DNA from: Anniella stebbinsi
Taxonomy: Eukaryota > Chordata > Lepidosauria > Squamata > Anniellidae
Assembly (NCBI GenBank): GCA_029215795.1
Contig: JARDYH010000007.1
Location: 103,555,263-103,619,262 of the forward strand
Length of the DNA stretch: 64,000 bases
Direction of reading: 5' to 3'
Positions within the stretch are counted from its first letter, which is position 1, and each line of letters starts with the position of its first letter. The notes below the pieces were generated by a model that had not been told where the DNA came from, made no database searches, and worked only from the letters and a program-made list of their open reading frames with translations. Of the stretch, positions 33,640 to 46,848 are shown one piece after another. The translations under genes and the position numbers were made by a program.

Positions 33640-34210
33640 CTCCTTAGCACTGCTATGCATGTATGTGTGATTGACTTATCTCTGGGTAACCACACGGCCC
33701 CAATTTGGGACCATGGTGATTCAGGAGGGAGGATTTGAGCTTTCCCCCCTCCTGTTTGTATGCTGAAATGGCCACCCCCATGGAGGGGGTTAAGGAAAGA
33801 AAAAACAGACTTTTCTTTTCCAGCATGGGGATGCCTACATGCACAGAAAGCCCCAAGGTGGGTGCGCGGTAGTGCTGTGTCAGTTATATGAAGCAGCAGC
33901 GACCTTGCAGCCATCGCAGGGTTTTCCCATGAAGCTGCAAAGAAAAAAAGTCTGGGACTCAGCCCGACTATTTTCTCTGGAGCAAGGCGAGTACGGCGCA
34001 TCCGCCATCTATCCTCACTCCGGAGTTATGGCAGAAGCCTGGCCGGGTGGATGGCGATCCCTGAGTGGTCGCTGTCCACCTGGGCAGAAGGCAGGGGATG
34101 GGCCTGGCTACTGGAAACCCCACACTTCTGCTGCTGAGTCAGTATTAACCTCTGCCTCCCTGAAGCAGCAAAAGCATGGGGTGGGGGTTTGCTTATCGCG
34201 GCAGCAACCC
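33640..34210 (+). repeat. Unclassified dispersed repeat, copy B
   Basis: gccccaaggtgggtgcgcgg, gttatatgaagcag, gcagccatcgcagggttttc and aaaaaaagtctgggac parallel copy A (32352-32462). Beyond this block the two copies remain loosely similar. It may be a DNA transposon, but I could not define termini. Confidence 0.55.
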
Positions 34211-34359
34211 ACCACCAGGTAACTCAATCAGTCATACATGCACAGTTGTGCTGATTTGGCTCACAAGAGGATAAAGCCATTTCCTGTTCACTGAAGCACT
34301 GAACAGGAGCAGGAGGGGTGGAGGGTGCTGCTCTTGCCAGCATCTCTGTAGCCCTTTTG

Positions 34360-34640
34360 AACAAGCCATGCAGAATCCACGTTGCTGGGTTCCCATGTGA
34401 CAACAAGCCACCCTGAAAACAAGCTACCCTGAACAACACAACAAGCTATGGGCTCTCAGGGTGGTTTATGTGTTGCTAACAACCCACGCTTAAGCCATCA
34501 TGCCAGGTTCCGACAACATGATAAGCCACTCTGAAACAAACTAGGGTGACAACCCACCATGGGCCGTCATGTCGTGAAAACCAGGTCCAAGCTCTGTTTA
34601 TCAATGGCTGGACACTTGGGAGGCTACTTATGCATTGCAA
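34360..34640. repeat. Unclassified repeat rich in 'acaagccaccctga' motifs
   Basis: Several short related motifs (caacaagccaccctgaaaac, aacaagctaccctgaacaac, ataagccactctgaaacaaa, ctcagggtggttt) occur in both orientations, giving an imperfectly palindromic repeat. It resembles the segments at 33221-33300 and 59340-59980 (gctaacccac-type motifs). Probably a non-autonomous DNA transposon family. Confidence 0.45.
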
Positions 34641-34743
34641 ACAAGAGAGGATTAGCATAATGTTTTTATAAGCAAACTTATAACATTTGCACATGCAAAA
34701 ATATTGCACATTTAGAAATAATATTATTTAAATAAAAATGCCA

Positions 34744-35918
34744 GATATCCACCATAGTAGAGAAGACTGTGGATATAGTATATCTTGACTTCAGCAAAGC
34801 TTTTGACAAAGTACCCCATGACATTCTGATTAACAAACTAGTGAAAAGTGGGCTAGATGGAACAACTATTAGGTGGATCCACAGTTGGCTACAGAATCGG
34901 ACTCAAGGAGTGCATATCAATGGTACCTTTTCACACTGAGGGGAGGTAACGAGCGGGGTACCACAGGGCTCAGTCCTGGGCCCAGTGCTCTTCAACATTT
35001 TTATTAATGATTTGAATGAAGAGGTGCAGGGAATGCTTATCAAATTTGCAGATGACACAAAATTGGGTGGAATTGCTAATACCATGGAAGACAGAAACAA
35101 ACTCCAAAGTGATCTTGATAGACTGGAGCACTGGGCTGAAAACAACAGAATGAAATTTAATAGGGATAAATGCCAAGTTCTACACCTTGGAAAAAGAATC
35201 CAAATGCACAGTTACAAGATGGGGGATACTTGGCTCAGCAATACTACTAGCAAGAGGATCTTGGAATTGTTGTAGTTCACAAGCTGAATATGAGCCAACA
35301 GTGTGATGTGGCTGCAAAACAAACAAATGCTATTTTGGGCTGCATTAATAGAAGTATAGCTTCCCAATCGCGCGAGGTACTGGTTCTCTTCTATTCGGCA
35401 CTGGTTAGGCCCCATCTTGAGTATTGTGTCCAGTTCTGGGCATCACACTTCAAGAAGGATGCAGACAAGTTGGAGCGTGTACAGAGGAGGGCAACGAGGA
35501 TGATTAGGGGTCTGGAAACAAAGCCCTATTGAAAGAACTAGGCATGTTTTGCCTGGAGAAGAGAAGACTGATGTGAGACATGATAGCACTCTTCAAATAC
35601 TTGAAAGGTTGTCACACAGAGGGAGGGCCAGGATCTCTTCTTGATCAACCCAGAATGCAGGATGTGGAATAATGGGCTCAAGTTACAGGAAGCCAGATTC
35701 CAGCTGGACATCAGGAAAAACTTCCTTACTGTTAGAGCAATATGACAATGGAACCAATGACCTAGGGAGGTCGTGGGCTCTCCCACATTAGAGGCCTTCA
35801 AGAGGCAGCTGGACAACCATCTGTCAGGGATGATTTAAGGTAGATTCCTGCATTGAGCTGGGGCTTGGACTCAATGGCCTTATAGGCCCCTTCCAACTCT
35901 ACTATGATTCTATGATCT
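34744..35918 (+). mobile_element. CR1 LINE, 5'-truncated, broken frames
   Basis: Reverse transcriptase coding with CR1-type motifs: VYLDFSKAFDKVPHDIL (catalytic Asp), [14 protein letters not shown], [11 protein letters not shown] (FADD catalytic motif), NRMKFNRDKCQVLHLGK, then LVRPHLEYCVQFW and [12 protein letters not shown]. Stops and frameshifts interrupt it (for example near 34937, 35274 and 35531). The 3' end ctactatgattctatgat is the typical CR1 terminal octamer repeat. There is no poly(A) tail, as expected for CR1. Confidence 0.92.
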
Positions 35919-35999
35919 GTGTCTGTTCACTTTGTTCTCTGGGTGCTTCTACCTCTAGATGGGCAACCTCAAGGGCCCTCTTTATAGTTCTTTGACCTT

Positions 36000-37062
36000 A
36001 AACTGGTCTTGGACAGGTCAGCCCATCAATTGGAGGACACCTTCAAATAGAAGACTGTCCTCTGCCAATCCTCCAAAATACAGGACTATCTTCTGTAAAG
36101 TAGGACACTGACCATCCCATTATTAAAGATGCTGAACCAGATGGTCTGACCCAGCAAGAGATGTCTTATAGATGTATACTATGGAAGAAAGGGTACGTCA
36201 TGGTTGGCTCTCTGGTGCCCTAAGTAAGACAATAAATTCCAGTAACAGCTGTGAAATCTGCATGCTGGAATCCAAGGGTGTGTTCAAACCTTACCTGCCA
36301 TGAGTGGGAAGCCCCTGTGCAGGCAACACTCCCCACATTCCGGTCTCAGGCACAATATTCTTCCTAGGATTGAGGTTGGGGAAAATTATTTCTCTCTGCT
36401 GGTGGATTGGGCTAACTGATGGGATGGGATGATATCACACATTCCTCAGGAGTGCTGCTGGTTTTGCGAGGGTCCCTTACCACCCTGGCAGCTGTCACCT
36501 CACTCCCCCCCCTTACTGCCACTTTCCTGATCTGCTCAGCCACTCTCCTTCCCTCCCTCCCTGTTGCCACCCCGGTTGCTCCACCCACCCATCCCAGCCT
36601 ACCAAGTGGCAGCAGGGTCCCCCCCCCCCCGCTCTTTTTTTAAATATACCATTACAGGCAGGATCAGGCGCATGGCTCAGTGAAGCACCAGCTGTGCCCG
36701 GTGCCACCTGCATTTTCACTGAGTGCCTCTATGCTCCACGTGGGAAATGGAACTGGCGGATGCACGTTGAGCCTTCACCAGGGCTTTGCTAAGCAGCATG
36801 CCTGGCTGCCCAACCTTGGTGGTAAACGTTTTTTAAAAAGAAATGAGGATATTGTGGCAACCCGCATCAGCCCCACAGCGGTGATGCCAGGACTGTTTTC
36901 GTTTCCACTGCTGCCCGCCTCTTCATCTGCGGCTGTCTCTGGCGGTTGTTTAGGAGCTTTCTAGGCTTTGAGGCTCTGGATGCACATCTTGAAGTCTGGC
37001 CCTAAGAACACCATTAGACTTGCCTCCTCTCTCTATTGAAGCCCTTTTTCAGTTCTTGAAAA

Positions 37063-37096
<34 letters not shown>

Positions 37097-40000
37097 TAAA
37101 GGTGTTGAACAGAGTTTAAGGGCAAAATCCTACGCTCCTTGGGGGAGCATCCCAGGGACATAGGAGTTTTTGGATCCCCTCTCCCAAAGCCATAGACAGA
37201 GCAGCTCCCCCTCCCGATTTCTGAGGAAAGAATCATGGTGCCTGCTTTCTGAGGTTGTAAAACTCAGATGATCTTGTAGAGATAAAAAAGGGGGCGTTCT
37301 GGTGGGAGGGAAGGGGAGGGAAGGGGGAGAGGCCAGGATCCGCAGAGTCCTGTGGTCTCTCCAGCCTCGCTCCTGCCCCCGGCCCCTGTAGATGGACTCA
37401 GAGGCCTATGGAGAGGAAAACATTAAAAAAGGAAGACAAAGAGTGGAAAATCACCTCCGTCACTCCTCCCCCCCTGCCGGCAGGAGCTGGGCAGGGCATA
37501 GGAGACTTGGGAGCCTCTGAAATTGGAGGCTTCCATCTAGCAGGTGGCAGCCCCATAGGGGTGTGCCCTATTTCAGATAAACATGGAAATTGTGCATCAA
37601 AAAAGAAAACAAAAAAGTAACCCTTCATGAATGTCCCATGAATTGCTTAGCACATCTGCCCAAAGCACTGCAATGGTTAGAGAAGTGCAGCAAGGCCTCT
37701 TTTAAAGGTCATTGGCACACTCACGGCTGCCCTCTCCTGAAAGGGTGGGGTGGGGGCTGGCTTGTTGAGAATTAATGGCCTGAGTGGCAACAGGGAAAAT
37801 TCCAAGTTCCACTCAGGGCCCAACTTGTGGGTCACAGAGCTGCTTTCAACCTGCTGTAGTGTGTCTCATAACCCTCTGCAGTGGGGTAGAGGACTCTGGA
37901 AATGCTGTTGGCTTGGTAGGCTCCTCCTCAACTCGACTGGACCTCAGCCCAGGCATGGCATTGCTGGCTGCTAACTGGACATGGCTTTGTGGACCAGGAA
38001 GCAGCCTCCCATGGGCACATGGGGGGAAAATCACAGCTGCAGGCATCGCTCGCATGGCCCTTGCGTGCCTTGAGAAAGTCCTGCTCAGGAGGAATCAATT
38101 TTCTTGGCAAACAAAGGGACAACAAGGGCATTCTGATTGCTCTTGACAGACCCAATATTTGAGGAGAAATAGTACCACAAAAGAAGGTCCATCTCATATC
38201 ACGTGAGTAGAGCAAGTGATTTCATTGTTCGCTGCAGTAACTGATCCTTTCTATGCCTGGGACAAGATGCCAGTTCTGTGCCCCTCCCTGAGAACTGGCA
38301 ATTGGCAGTACGATGAGGAAGGTTTCGGGACATTAAGGGTTATGCTGCTGAAACTCAGCGCTCCCACTTCTCAAGTAGACTGCTGCTATTTAGGAACTGC
38401 TGTGAAAAATACATCCTGGCTGCTGCTGCCCCTTGTTACATGCCAATGAATTTTCTCTTCCCCTCTCAGGAGCTGAATGTGCTGTTCTGTCTCAGGTTGC
38501 AGGCACAGGATCAATGAGACGCTACAACAGTGCCTGGCCTGCTGCTCTCATTAATCCTCTGGGTTGGCTGACATATAGCTTTTCATCTACCATTTGGAAA
38601 ACTTGCTGAATTTTTCTTCTGAAAAGAAGACATTACAGAGTGAAGGCTTACTCCTAGGTGCACATTAACTGAGTAGTAAGCCCTGTTGAATCCTGTAAGA
38701 CTTTGAGTAATCATGCATAGGGTTGCACTGTTAATGTTATGTTTTAATAACTGGCAGTCTGCTGCATGGTGCTTGATGCCTATTTGTTTATGCACCGTCC
38801 GGGTTGCATCCAGAGCAGGGGTCTCAATATAAGTTGCTGGGGTGTGTATGTGTGCAAACAGCAGAGAGGGTGTAGGGTGTTGCCTTCATGCCCTGCTTGT
38901 GGGCTTCCTAGGAGCATCTGGCTGGGCACCTTTGAAAGGAGGATGTTGGACTAGATTAGGAGTGGACAACTTCTTTCCTTTTCTTTGTTCTTTTATTGCC
39001 AAGGCCCAATATTCTCTCAGCAGAAATCTGTTGGAGGCTGCATTCCGGGGAAGGCCAACATGCCAGAATGTAAACACACAAGGAACATGCACAGAGACAA
39101 ACATGGTCTATTTTCTCTCTGCTCAATTAGGGATGCCCTTTGAAAGTGCAGATCCAGTGTAATCCATACACCCAAATGTTCTTAACTCCCTGCATGGGTT
39201 GGGTGGGGAAGGACATTCCCTGTCTAGGGAGAGATGCCCTTTGAGAGTGCAGATCTAGAGGGCTCTACACTTGCAAAGTTGGGCAATCCAGGTGTGGCAT
39301 TATGAGAGGTCATGGCTGCATGTGGCCTGAAGGTTGAGAGTTACCCACCTCCAGATTAGGTGTACCTTTGATGTACCTTCAGGGCTGCTCTTCTGTTTTT
39401 AGATTATGGCAAGAGGGAGATGATTGAAAATATCATTAACAGTAAACCAGACGATTACACCCCTACTTCTGTGCTTTGCTATGATGCCTAGTCCCTCTTT
39501 AAGCAGGTACAAAGGTTGACAGAGTGCTAACTTCCCCCAGATGAGGTCCACTGTACTATGAATCACTTCATGCTTGAGGTGAAGACAGATGTAGTGTCCA
39601 GAGGGGTTTCTATGGGTTCTTCAAGGAGAGTGAACACAGCTCTGCGACTTGCCTGATAGATGCAAAGATAGCAAATCAAATGCTAGACCAGCCCTTATTC
39701 TTGTCCATCAGGCAGGCCATCCACATTGCAAATAAAACAACACATGTGGGTTTGTTCAGACGTACACTCATGCTTCAACTCCCCTTGCCAGCGTTCACAA
39801 ACCTTTATAGAAATAGTTGCAGAACTGCTCCAGGAATGGGGTGGGAGGTGTACTGGGATATTATGGGCGCTAGTCAACAACCAACCGTGGTACAGCTTGA
39901 GCTGCCCCCAAACCTGCAGAACTAGTTTTCAGAGCTCACCACAGCAGAGAAATATGCATGTATGTTTTCAGGGCAGTGATGGGGCTTTCAAACCAACTTG

Positions 40001-40110
40001 TCTCTCTGTAAAACTATGCTTCCTACTGTTCCAACAGCAAGGTATAATTTTTCTTCTGAATAAAGATTGCAGGTACACCTCACTCCTATATCTGCAGTCA
40101 GGTATATTCT
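36000..40110. other. Intergenic, no gene seen
   Basis: Mostly unique-looking DNA with scattered open frames and no recognisable protein domain. It contains a (GT)n run at 37065-37095, a short dispersed repeat at about 38640-38740 (ggcttactcctaggtgcaca), and two GC-rich patches at 36480-36620 and 37290-37400. I found no splice-bounded exon matching a known family. Confidence 0.4.
37065..37095. repeat. (GT)n microsatellite
   Basis: About 15 GT units. Confidence 0.95.
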
Positions 40111-40118
40111 ACTTGTAA

Positions 40119-41475
40119 GGCCACCTCTATATGGCAGCGGTTTGATGCCTGTTTCTCCGAAGATGCGCATTTTCCTTTATTTGAATTTATGGCTTTAGAG
40201 ATAGCCGATAGCCGTGAAGTCGAATTACTGGTTCTATATATTGCGCTTTACAATTGTTTATATGCGTAGATTTGCAGCATAGTTGGAGCATAGATCGAGC
40301 CTTGAGCGAGGAAAAGTTGAGGAAAGTACCACCCTAGTGGCTTTTGATACCGCCCACCTGCATTTCCCGCCGTTGGTTACCTGTTACCACTGCCCCATCG
40401 CAATCTCGCAGTATTCACATGTGAACATGATTTCTAAAGTTTGGACATGCATACTTGCCCTGCCATGATAGAGTCATTTGTTTTTTTTTTTTAATTGTTG
40501 GTGGGTTTTTTTGGGGAAAAAAATCCCGTTTGGTACCAAAAAAAAAAATCTCGTTTGGTACAAAATTGGTACAAAATTCTTGGATAGCAATAAACAGTCC
40601 ATTTTCAAAGAGATAAGGGGGGATCAGTAAAGCAAGAGGGGGGAGGGAAGAAGAAAATAGGGTTTACTGGAGTAGTCTCTGCGTTTTGTCCTCAGCCGCA
40701 GGTCTCCAACTGACCTTCCTCGACCTTGTTCTTTTCTCCCTGATTCATCTCATGCCCCCATTTCCTGCAATGGCTATATGGGAATGTGTGTGTGTGTGTG
40801 TGTGTGTACAATGGAAGACTTTACTGAGAATGATGCAAAAGAGGTTGGAACTAGTATCCACACCCCCACCTGAAAACAAAAAAAGCTGCCTTTGCAGCTG
40901 AGGGTCATATTTGGCTCATTAGAGCATTGAAGATTGCGTTCTTAGGGATACATGTTCCTGCTCCCATTGAGGTCAATAGTAAAAACCCCTTAGCGGACCT
41001 CAAAATATACCCAAAAATGTAATCGTTTCAACGCAATCATTGAACAGCAAACATCCTTTTTCCAAGAAACTCCCATTCCTTTCACAAGAGCCTCTATCAC
41101 GATGGTCAACGATGTATTAAGGCAAAAATATCTCTGCGCAGGAGCTCAACAAGTAGATGGAGAATTGGGAGGGGTAGCCAGGGCGAGGAAGAGAAGGGGC
41201 AGTCATTCACTCATGACATCACCAGCCCTGCCCTCCAAACTACGCCCACTATTAGCATTAAACCAAATGGTCACTACATTGGTCATATGACGAAACTGCG
41301 CTCTAACTGCGGAGAAAACATTTAAGTCGCGGTAAAACGACACCTTGAAAATGCGCGTAATCGGAGCCATTAAATCGCATATACATCTGATTTGCGCCCC
41401 GCTCATCTGTCCAAAATGCCGCCAGTGCACATTCGATGAGGCGCAAATAAGCTGTCTAGAGGTACCCATAGTCTA
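40119..41475. mobile_element. Possible decayed Harbinger-like element(s) with GCGCAT motifs
   Basis: A left patch at 40119-40275 (ggccacctctatatggcagc, aagatgcgcattttcc, tatatgcgtag) and a right patch at 41280-41475 (aaatgcgcgtaatcggagcc, gatttgcgccccgctcatct, tgtctagaggtaccc) resemble the two halves of the 355-bp MITE family. About 1 kb of unrelated DNA separates them. It could be a longer relative or two fragments. Boundaries are uncertain. Confidence 0.35.
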
Positions 41476-41979
41476 ACTGGAAGAAGGCATGCCTTGAGCA
41501 GTAACTCATGCAGATACAACAGGCAACCTTCTATAAGAACTGATAATTCTGACTGAAATTTATCAGAAAATAATTTTCTGATGCACTCTCCCATCCTTTT
41601 TTGGAGCTCCTCTTCAACTGTTGGACAATTTCAGTTCTTCCATGGAGAATATTAGCCAAAATGGGCTTCACAATTTTGCTGTCGGTGAATAAGTTGAAGA
41701 ACATTGGGTGCTACTGTGGATACAGTTTTAATATTGCCCCTTCAGTCCTCCTCTCTTAGCTAATCGCTTCCTTTATTTCACTAATATAAGCTAACAATAA
41801 AGCTTCATTCAACAGTAAGTGAACGAAAAATTCTGAGTTTTCTGAGACTATTTCTGAGAATTTTCTTTTTCATCCCCACCCACCCTCCAAGAATATTCAG
41901 TGAAATGCTTCTCTCATTTCACTACCCACAAATAGTGTGGAGAATTCTGAAAGGCTAGTTTTGCTCAGGCCTACAACAT

Positions 41980-42135
41980 AAGAGAACATAAGAAGAGTCA
42001 GCTGGATCAGGCCAAGGGTCCATCTAGTTCAGCATTCTGTTCACACAGTGGCCAACTAGTTGTTGCTAAGAATCCACAAGCAGGACATGAGTGTAAGCAC
42101 CCTCCCACCCATGTTTCCCAGCAACTGCTGTAGAT
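41980..42135 (+). repeat. Dispersed retroposon fragment, second copy
   Basis: agagaacataagaagagtca, then caggccaagggtccatctag, agcattctgttcacacagtg and ccacaagcaggacatgag. Same family as 11788-11950, longer and better preserved. Confidence 0.65.
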
Positions 42136-42859
42136 AGGCTTACTGTGAGCTCCATCACACCAGTGATTTCTCGCACTCTCACCATGCCTGGTATGTGTTT
42201 TTGCAGCGCGGTACTCACATGACATTGTCCCTGTCCTGGGTTCATCTCACCTCTTCCCCTCCATTTCCCATCTTATTTTGGAGCAGGGAAAATCTGTTTT
42301 TTCCCCTCAGTGTGCAATAAAGCTGCTCCTCCCTCCCACGTATTGCTGTTCTTGCGTGATATCGAACCATCCCATTTTTTGTTGGGGGCATGTGTGTCGA
42401 AGGACAGTCTCGCTGACAAAAGAAGAGGGTAGGGTGGTTCTCCGCTCAACTGTTCAACCGTGAAGGGGGAGGAAGAGAGGGCACTCAAATATCCTGCGGA
42501 AAAGGAGAGTGAGGCTGCTGCCGTCCATGCTCGGTCCCATTCAACTCTATGGTTCTTACTTCTGAGTAGGCATGTCTAGGGTTCCTGACCAGAACAATGT
42601 TGGCTTTCCCTTGCCATGCCAACAATGACCACAACCTTCTCCAAAAACTAATTGTAATACTTTCTCTTCACTTATATTGTTTAATATGATCTCAGGGGAA
42701 AGCATAGTATGTTGTTTTACTGTAATTGCACAGTTTCAGGCTGCCATACTATTGTATTGCGCAAAAATACAAAAAATTAACTGCAGGGGGAAGGAGAACA
42801 TAGGGGCGGGAGATTTTGCCAGCATAGTGGCCATACAGGTGAAAAGATACATGAGCTGA

Positions 42860-43200
42860 AGTAGCGCAACAAGGGAGAGGGCCTTCTCTGTGGTAGCCCC
42901 CCAATTGTGGAACGATCTCCCCGACAAGGCCCGCCTGGTGCCAACATTGTTATCTTTTCAGCACCAGGTCAAGGCTTTCCTCTTCTCTCAGGCATTTAGC
43001 AATAGCTGATGAGCCTGGGTTTGTTTTGTTTTTAGGCTTATAGCTTTTTAAAGTTATTACAGTGGTTTTAAATGTGTGTGTATATTGTATGTTTTTGCTA
43101 TTTTAATTTTTGTATATTGTTTTTAATTGTTTTAATCTTATGTGAACTGCCCAAAGAGCTTTGGCTATGGGGCGGTATACAAATGTAATTAAATAAATAT
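42860..43200 (+). mobile_element. LINE 3' end (L2-like)
   Basis: A short coding remnant (agggccttctctgtggtagc, ccccaattgtggaacgatct) is followed by cttttcagcaccaggtcaag, a T-rich 3' UTR, and the terminal gtgaactgcccaaagagctt, then ggcggtatacaaatg with an (AAAT)-type tail. Same 3' end as 4179-4250 and 62190-62545. Confidence 0.75.
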
Positions 43201-44063
43201 CACATTGAACAGGGCAGATCAAACTCACATTTTGTGGGACGAGAGTTCAAATTTTCCCACTTGGAAGAGCAATGCCATGACCACACATTTACAGATATAG
43301 CATTCCGAGAAAGACTGTCATAGAGCTCACCAGCTTTTGATGCATGCTGGGCACCCTGGATCACTGGCCTGGTGGCTTATCAAGAGAGAAGCCAGGGGCT
43401 GAGTGCCATTGCTTGGAAATTGTGCACAGGGCTTTGCTTCAAGCCCTTAAATAGAAATATTACTTTGTATTTTTTCATCGCCGTTCATACCAAAGACAGG
43501 TATTGCTTAAACTTTTCTCTTCAGTGTCTTATATTCTAATGGTCACAAAACTTTCCAATTACTACAAATATTAGGAGGAAAAAAAAGTTATTTTCCTTTC
43601 CTTCGGAAACCCAGTATTCTGTCCTACACAGAACACTGGCTCGGTGTCTCTGAAACTTTGTGAACACTTAACACACACACACACATACACACACATATTC
43701 TTATTCTACTTTCTGGAATCTCCCAATGCCCCATGCCAACAATCTGTTTGACCAATGTGTGCAGATTCTTGTGTGGAGTGGCAGACAGCTGACTGCTACA
43801 CACAAGAATTGTGGACCAGGGGCAGTTAATATTGTAATTTTAGTGGGAACCCTTGCCCCATCACTGACACCATCAGTAGCAGTAACAGTGGCTCAGCACA
43901 GTGATTTAGGAGACAGTCCTAGGTCAAAATCCATTGGCTAAGTGGCTACAGGAGTCAGCAGAAGAGCTGGTATACCAGCAGAAAACCTTATATACATGAA
44001 TAGAAGACTCCTCTTCAGACTAAAATAGACATTACTTTAAATATGTGTCCAGCACTTATGTCG

Positions 44064-44340
44064 TAGAATCATTGAATCATAGAATCGTAGAGTTGGAAGG
44101 GGCCTCTAAGGCCATTGCATCTAACCCCCTGCTCAATGCAGGAATCTACCTTAAAGCATCCCTCCAGATGGTTGTCCAGCTGCCTCTTGAAGGCCTCTAT
44201 GTGGGAGAGCCCACCACCTCCCTAGGTCATTGGTTCCATTGTCATACTGCTCTAACAGTCAGGAAGTTTTTCCTAATGTCCAGCCGGAATCTGGCTTCCT
44301 GTAACTTGAGCCCATTATTCCGTACCCTGCTTGCATCAGG
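44064..44340 (-). mobile_element. CR1 LINE 3'-end fragment
   Basis: On the plus strand it starts tagaatcattgaatcataga, the inverse of the CR1 terminal octamers, and continues gagttggaaggggcctctaa to cctgtaacttgagcccatta. Its sequence tracks the CR1 3' end at 59986-60245. 5'-truncated, no useful frame. Confidence 0.9.
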
Positions 44341-44836
44341 AAAACACTTTTCTACGTATGATTTTCTTTACCCTATCTCTCATATATGTATATTAGATGC
44401 CACAACCAGAAGTATGTACAGTCTGGAAGATATGCCGTTGAAGAATCCTGGAGGGCCAGATCAGGGCCCCAGGCCTGAAGTTTTGCATCCCTGAATTAAG
44501 GGACAATTTTTCAGGAGGCAAACTTGATGTTCCAGAATACGGTGTTTTAAAGTTTTATTTCTGTCTTTATTTCTTTTAAAATATTTATATCTCTATCTTT
44601 AGTTGAGGTCCCAAGGTGATTTATAAAACAAGGTAAAATATAGAAATAAAACATGGCAAACAACATGTTAAAAAAGTAAAATACATTTTAAAGCATGAGA
44701 ATATAAACATATTTTTGCCTGGCGCAAAGAGGCTAACAATGTTAGTGCATGGTGGGACTCTCTGATAGGGTATTCCACAAACAGGCCACCACCATTGGAA
44801 AAGCTCTATGGTTTGTCACCACATGCCTTACCTGAG

Positions 44837-44965
44837 GCCACATCTACACCAAACAGGATATAACACTTTGAAAGTGGGTTGAAAATGGTATATGGAATGT
44901 GTCATGGGTCCCAAACAGTTGTCAGTACCTTTATAAACTGTTATAAAGCAGTAGTGTAGATCCTG
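44837..44965. mobile_element. Diverged palindromic MITE related to 20801-20925
   Basis: gccacatctacaccaaacag on the left and agcagtagtgtagatcctgc on the right, with ttataaactgttataaagca inside as in the 125-bp palindrome. Flanks share cctgag (44831-44836 and 44966-44971), a possibly eroded duplication. Confidence 0.55.
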
Positions 44966-44999
44966 CCTGAGATGGTGGGGTCACCTACAGGAGATCCTC

Positions 45000-46380
45000 C
45001 AAAGTTGTCCTCCATGCATTGGCAAGTTGTTATGGTGTCATCTGCATGCCTGTTCCCTCTGGCATTCACATGTGCTGGCAAATTGACATGAGACACTCAC
45101 GTTGGTGAGACTTCTTTTTATTGAGGAAATCACATGGTAAAAAGTGTAATGGTTACATTCTCCACACAACACCACTTAAAGTTGAACGATGGCCAGAAAG
45201 CTTAAGGCTCCTTTACTGATATGATCAGCAATCACGGGGGGTTGGGGGTGGGGGGTGGGTGGGTTAGCCACCATATCATTTGAGCTTCTCCAGACGCCGC
45301 ATACCTGCTGGCACCTCAGGGGACATGGCCAAAGCCTAAACAAGACACCAGGGAGGGGGAAACACTTATGCTCTGAGCCACCAGAGCCAGGCAGAGACTA
45401 ATCATGCACCAATCAGATCCAACTTGATGAACGCTAAGCTGACCCTGGGTAAGCATGATCACAGGGATGGTAAAACCTCAGGCCCAGGAGTCCCATCCTT
45501 CTGCTAAGGACTGGCAACTCCCTGCCACCTGAGTCTAGCCACAAACACATAATTCACAGCAAACACAAGTTCAAGTCTATGAAAAGCCTCCCAGTACTTT
45601 CCAGGCACAATCCTTAGAAATCTAGAGTCCAAATAGCAAGAGAGAGAGCATGTGCAGAGTGCTCCCAAAGTCCCAAATAGATGGAATCCAACAGGAGGGA
45701 TTTCAGGCCTTGTGTTTCTGTCTGCCTTATACCCGAGGCCTGGCCTATTCAAAGTCCCTTGACAGACAGGTCCTGTGACCTGTAAAACATGCCCATGTGC
45801 CAATAGGGTGGGATTGCACAACCCAACTAAGCTGATGCTATAATGTGAATGAAACCCTCACCCAAGTGGCCCCCACCTTATCGAAACACTGCCTCGCAAG
45901 CAGCTTCAAGGCCGAGATAGGGAGTGCAGCAAGCAACTTCTATGGGAACCTCTGACAGAGGCCCACTTGCACAGACATTCCAAAACTAGTCCTAATAAAT
46001 CTACCTACATTCAATCAAGGCCTCCAGCCTTGATTGAAGACCTACACATCACATCTGGTAGCAGGCCTTCCTTCTTGTACCTGGGTTCTAAGCCATATAG
46101 GACTTCAAAAGTAAACACAGGCATTTCAAATTCTGCTCAGAAAGGGTCCAGAACCCAATGAAGTCCTTTCATTACCAAACCAACTGGCACCAGTCAAGAA
46201 CTAGCCATCTATATTTTGAACTAGCCTTGACGTTTCTAAAAATCTAAGCTCGAAATGCCAACAGTGCCACCTGCTGAGAATGAATTAAATTAACAGAATT
46301 TAATACAGACATAACATAGTTTAATTTACTTAGAAGCAATTTTAAGAATGCTGAACACAGTTTAACAAAGGTTATTGTTC
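45000..46380. other. Intergenic, no gene supported
   Basis: The minus-strand open frame at 45504-45821 has no domain I recognise. A G-rich run (ggggggttgggggtgggggg) lies near 45236-45255. Nothing else can be assigned. Confidence 0.35.
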
Positions 46381-46394
46381 GTAATATATATTAT

Positions 46395-46800
46395 TTCTTA
46401 ATCACTATTTATTCATTCATTTATTTAATATTCCACCATTCCACTCAAAACAGTGGTCACCATGGCTAGCAACATTAAAATAAAGATAAAACATAGCACT
46501 ATTAAAACATAGCTATATCAGTTCAAAAACACATTAGTTAAAAACACATTAAAGGAAATAAGAAATAACAGCACCCACCAGTTAAAACCTAGTTCAGCAA
46601 ACATGACAGCTTAACACCCCAAAGCCTGTCTGAATAAAAAAATGTGTTTGCCTGCCAGCAGAAAGACAATCAATATGGAGTTAGCCTTGCTTCCCTTGGC
46701 AGGGAGTTCCAGAGCCTGGGAGCAGTATTCCTGACAAATGTGCATCTGATGGTAGCAGGACAGAGAGAAAGGCCTCTCATGAGGATCTTAAAATCAGAAC
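46395..46800 (-). mobile_element. Old LINE 3' fragment (L2-like)
   Basis: Minus-strand reading gives a decayed 3' end. The plus strand starts with a ttattcattcatttatttaa tail, then ttccaccattccactcaaaa, and near 46690-46790 has ggcagggagttccagagcct and gagaaaggcctctcatgagg, the complement of LINE C-terminal coding remnants. Low conservation. Confidence 0.45.
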
Positions 46801-46848
46801 AGGCTCTTCTTACATAAGAATATGGTAGTGTAAGGATTATTACTCAAG

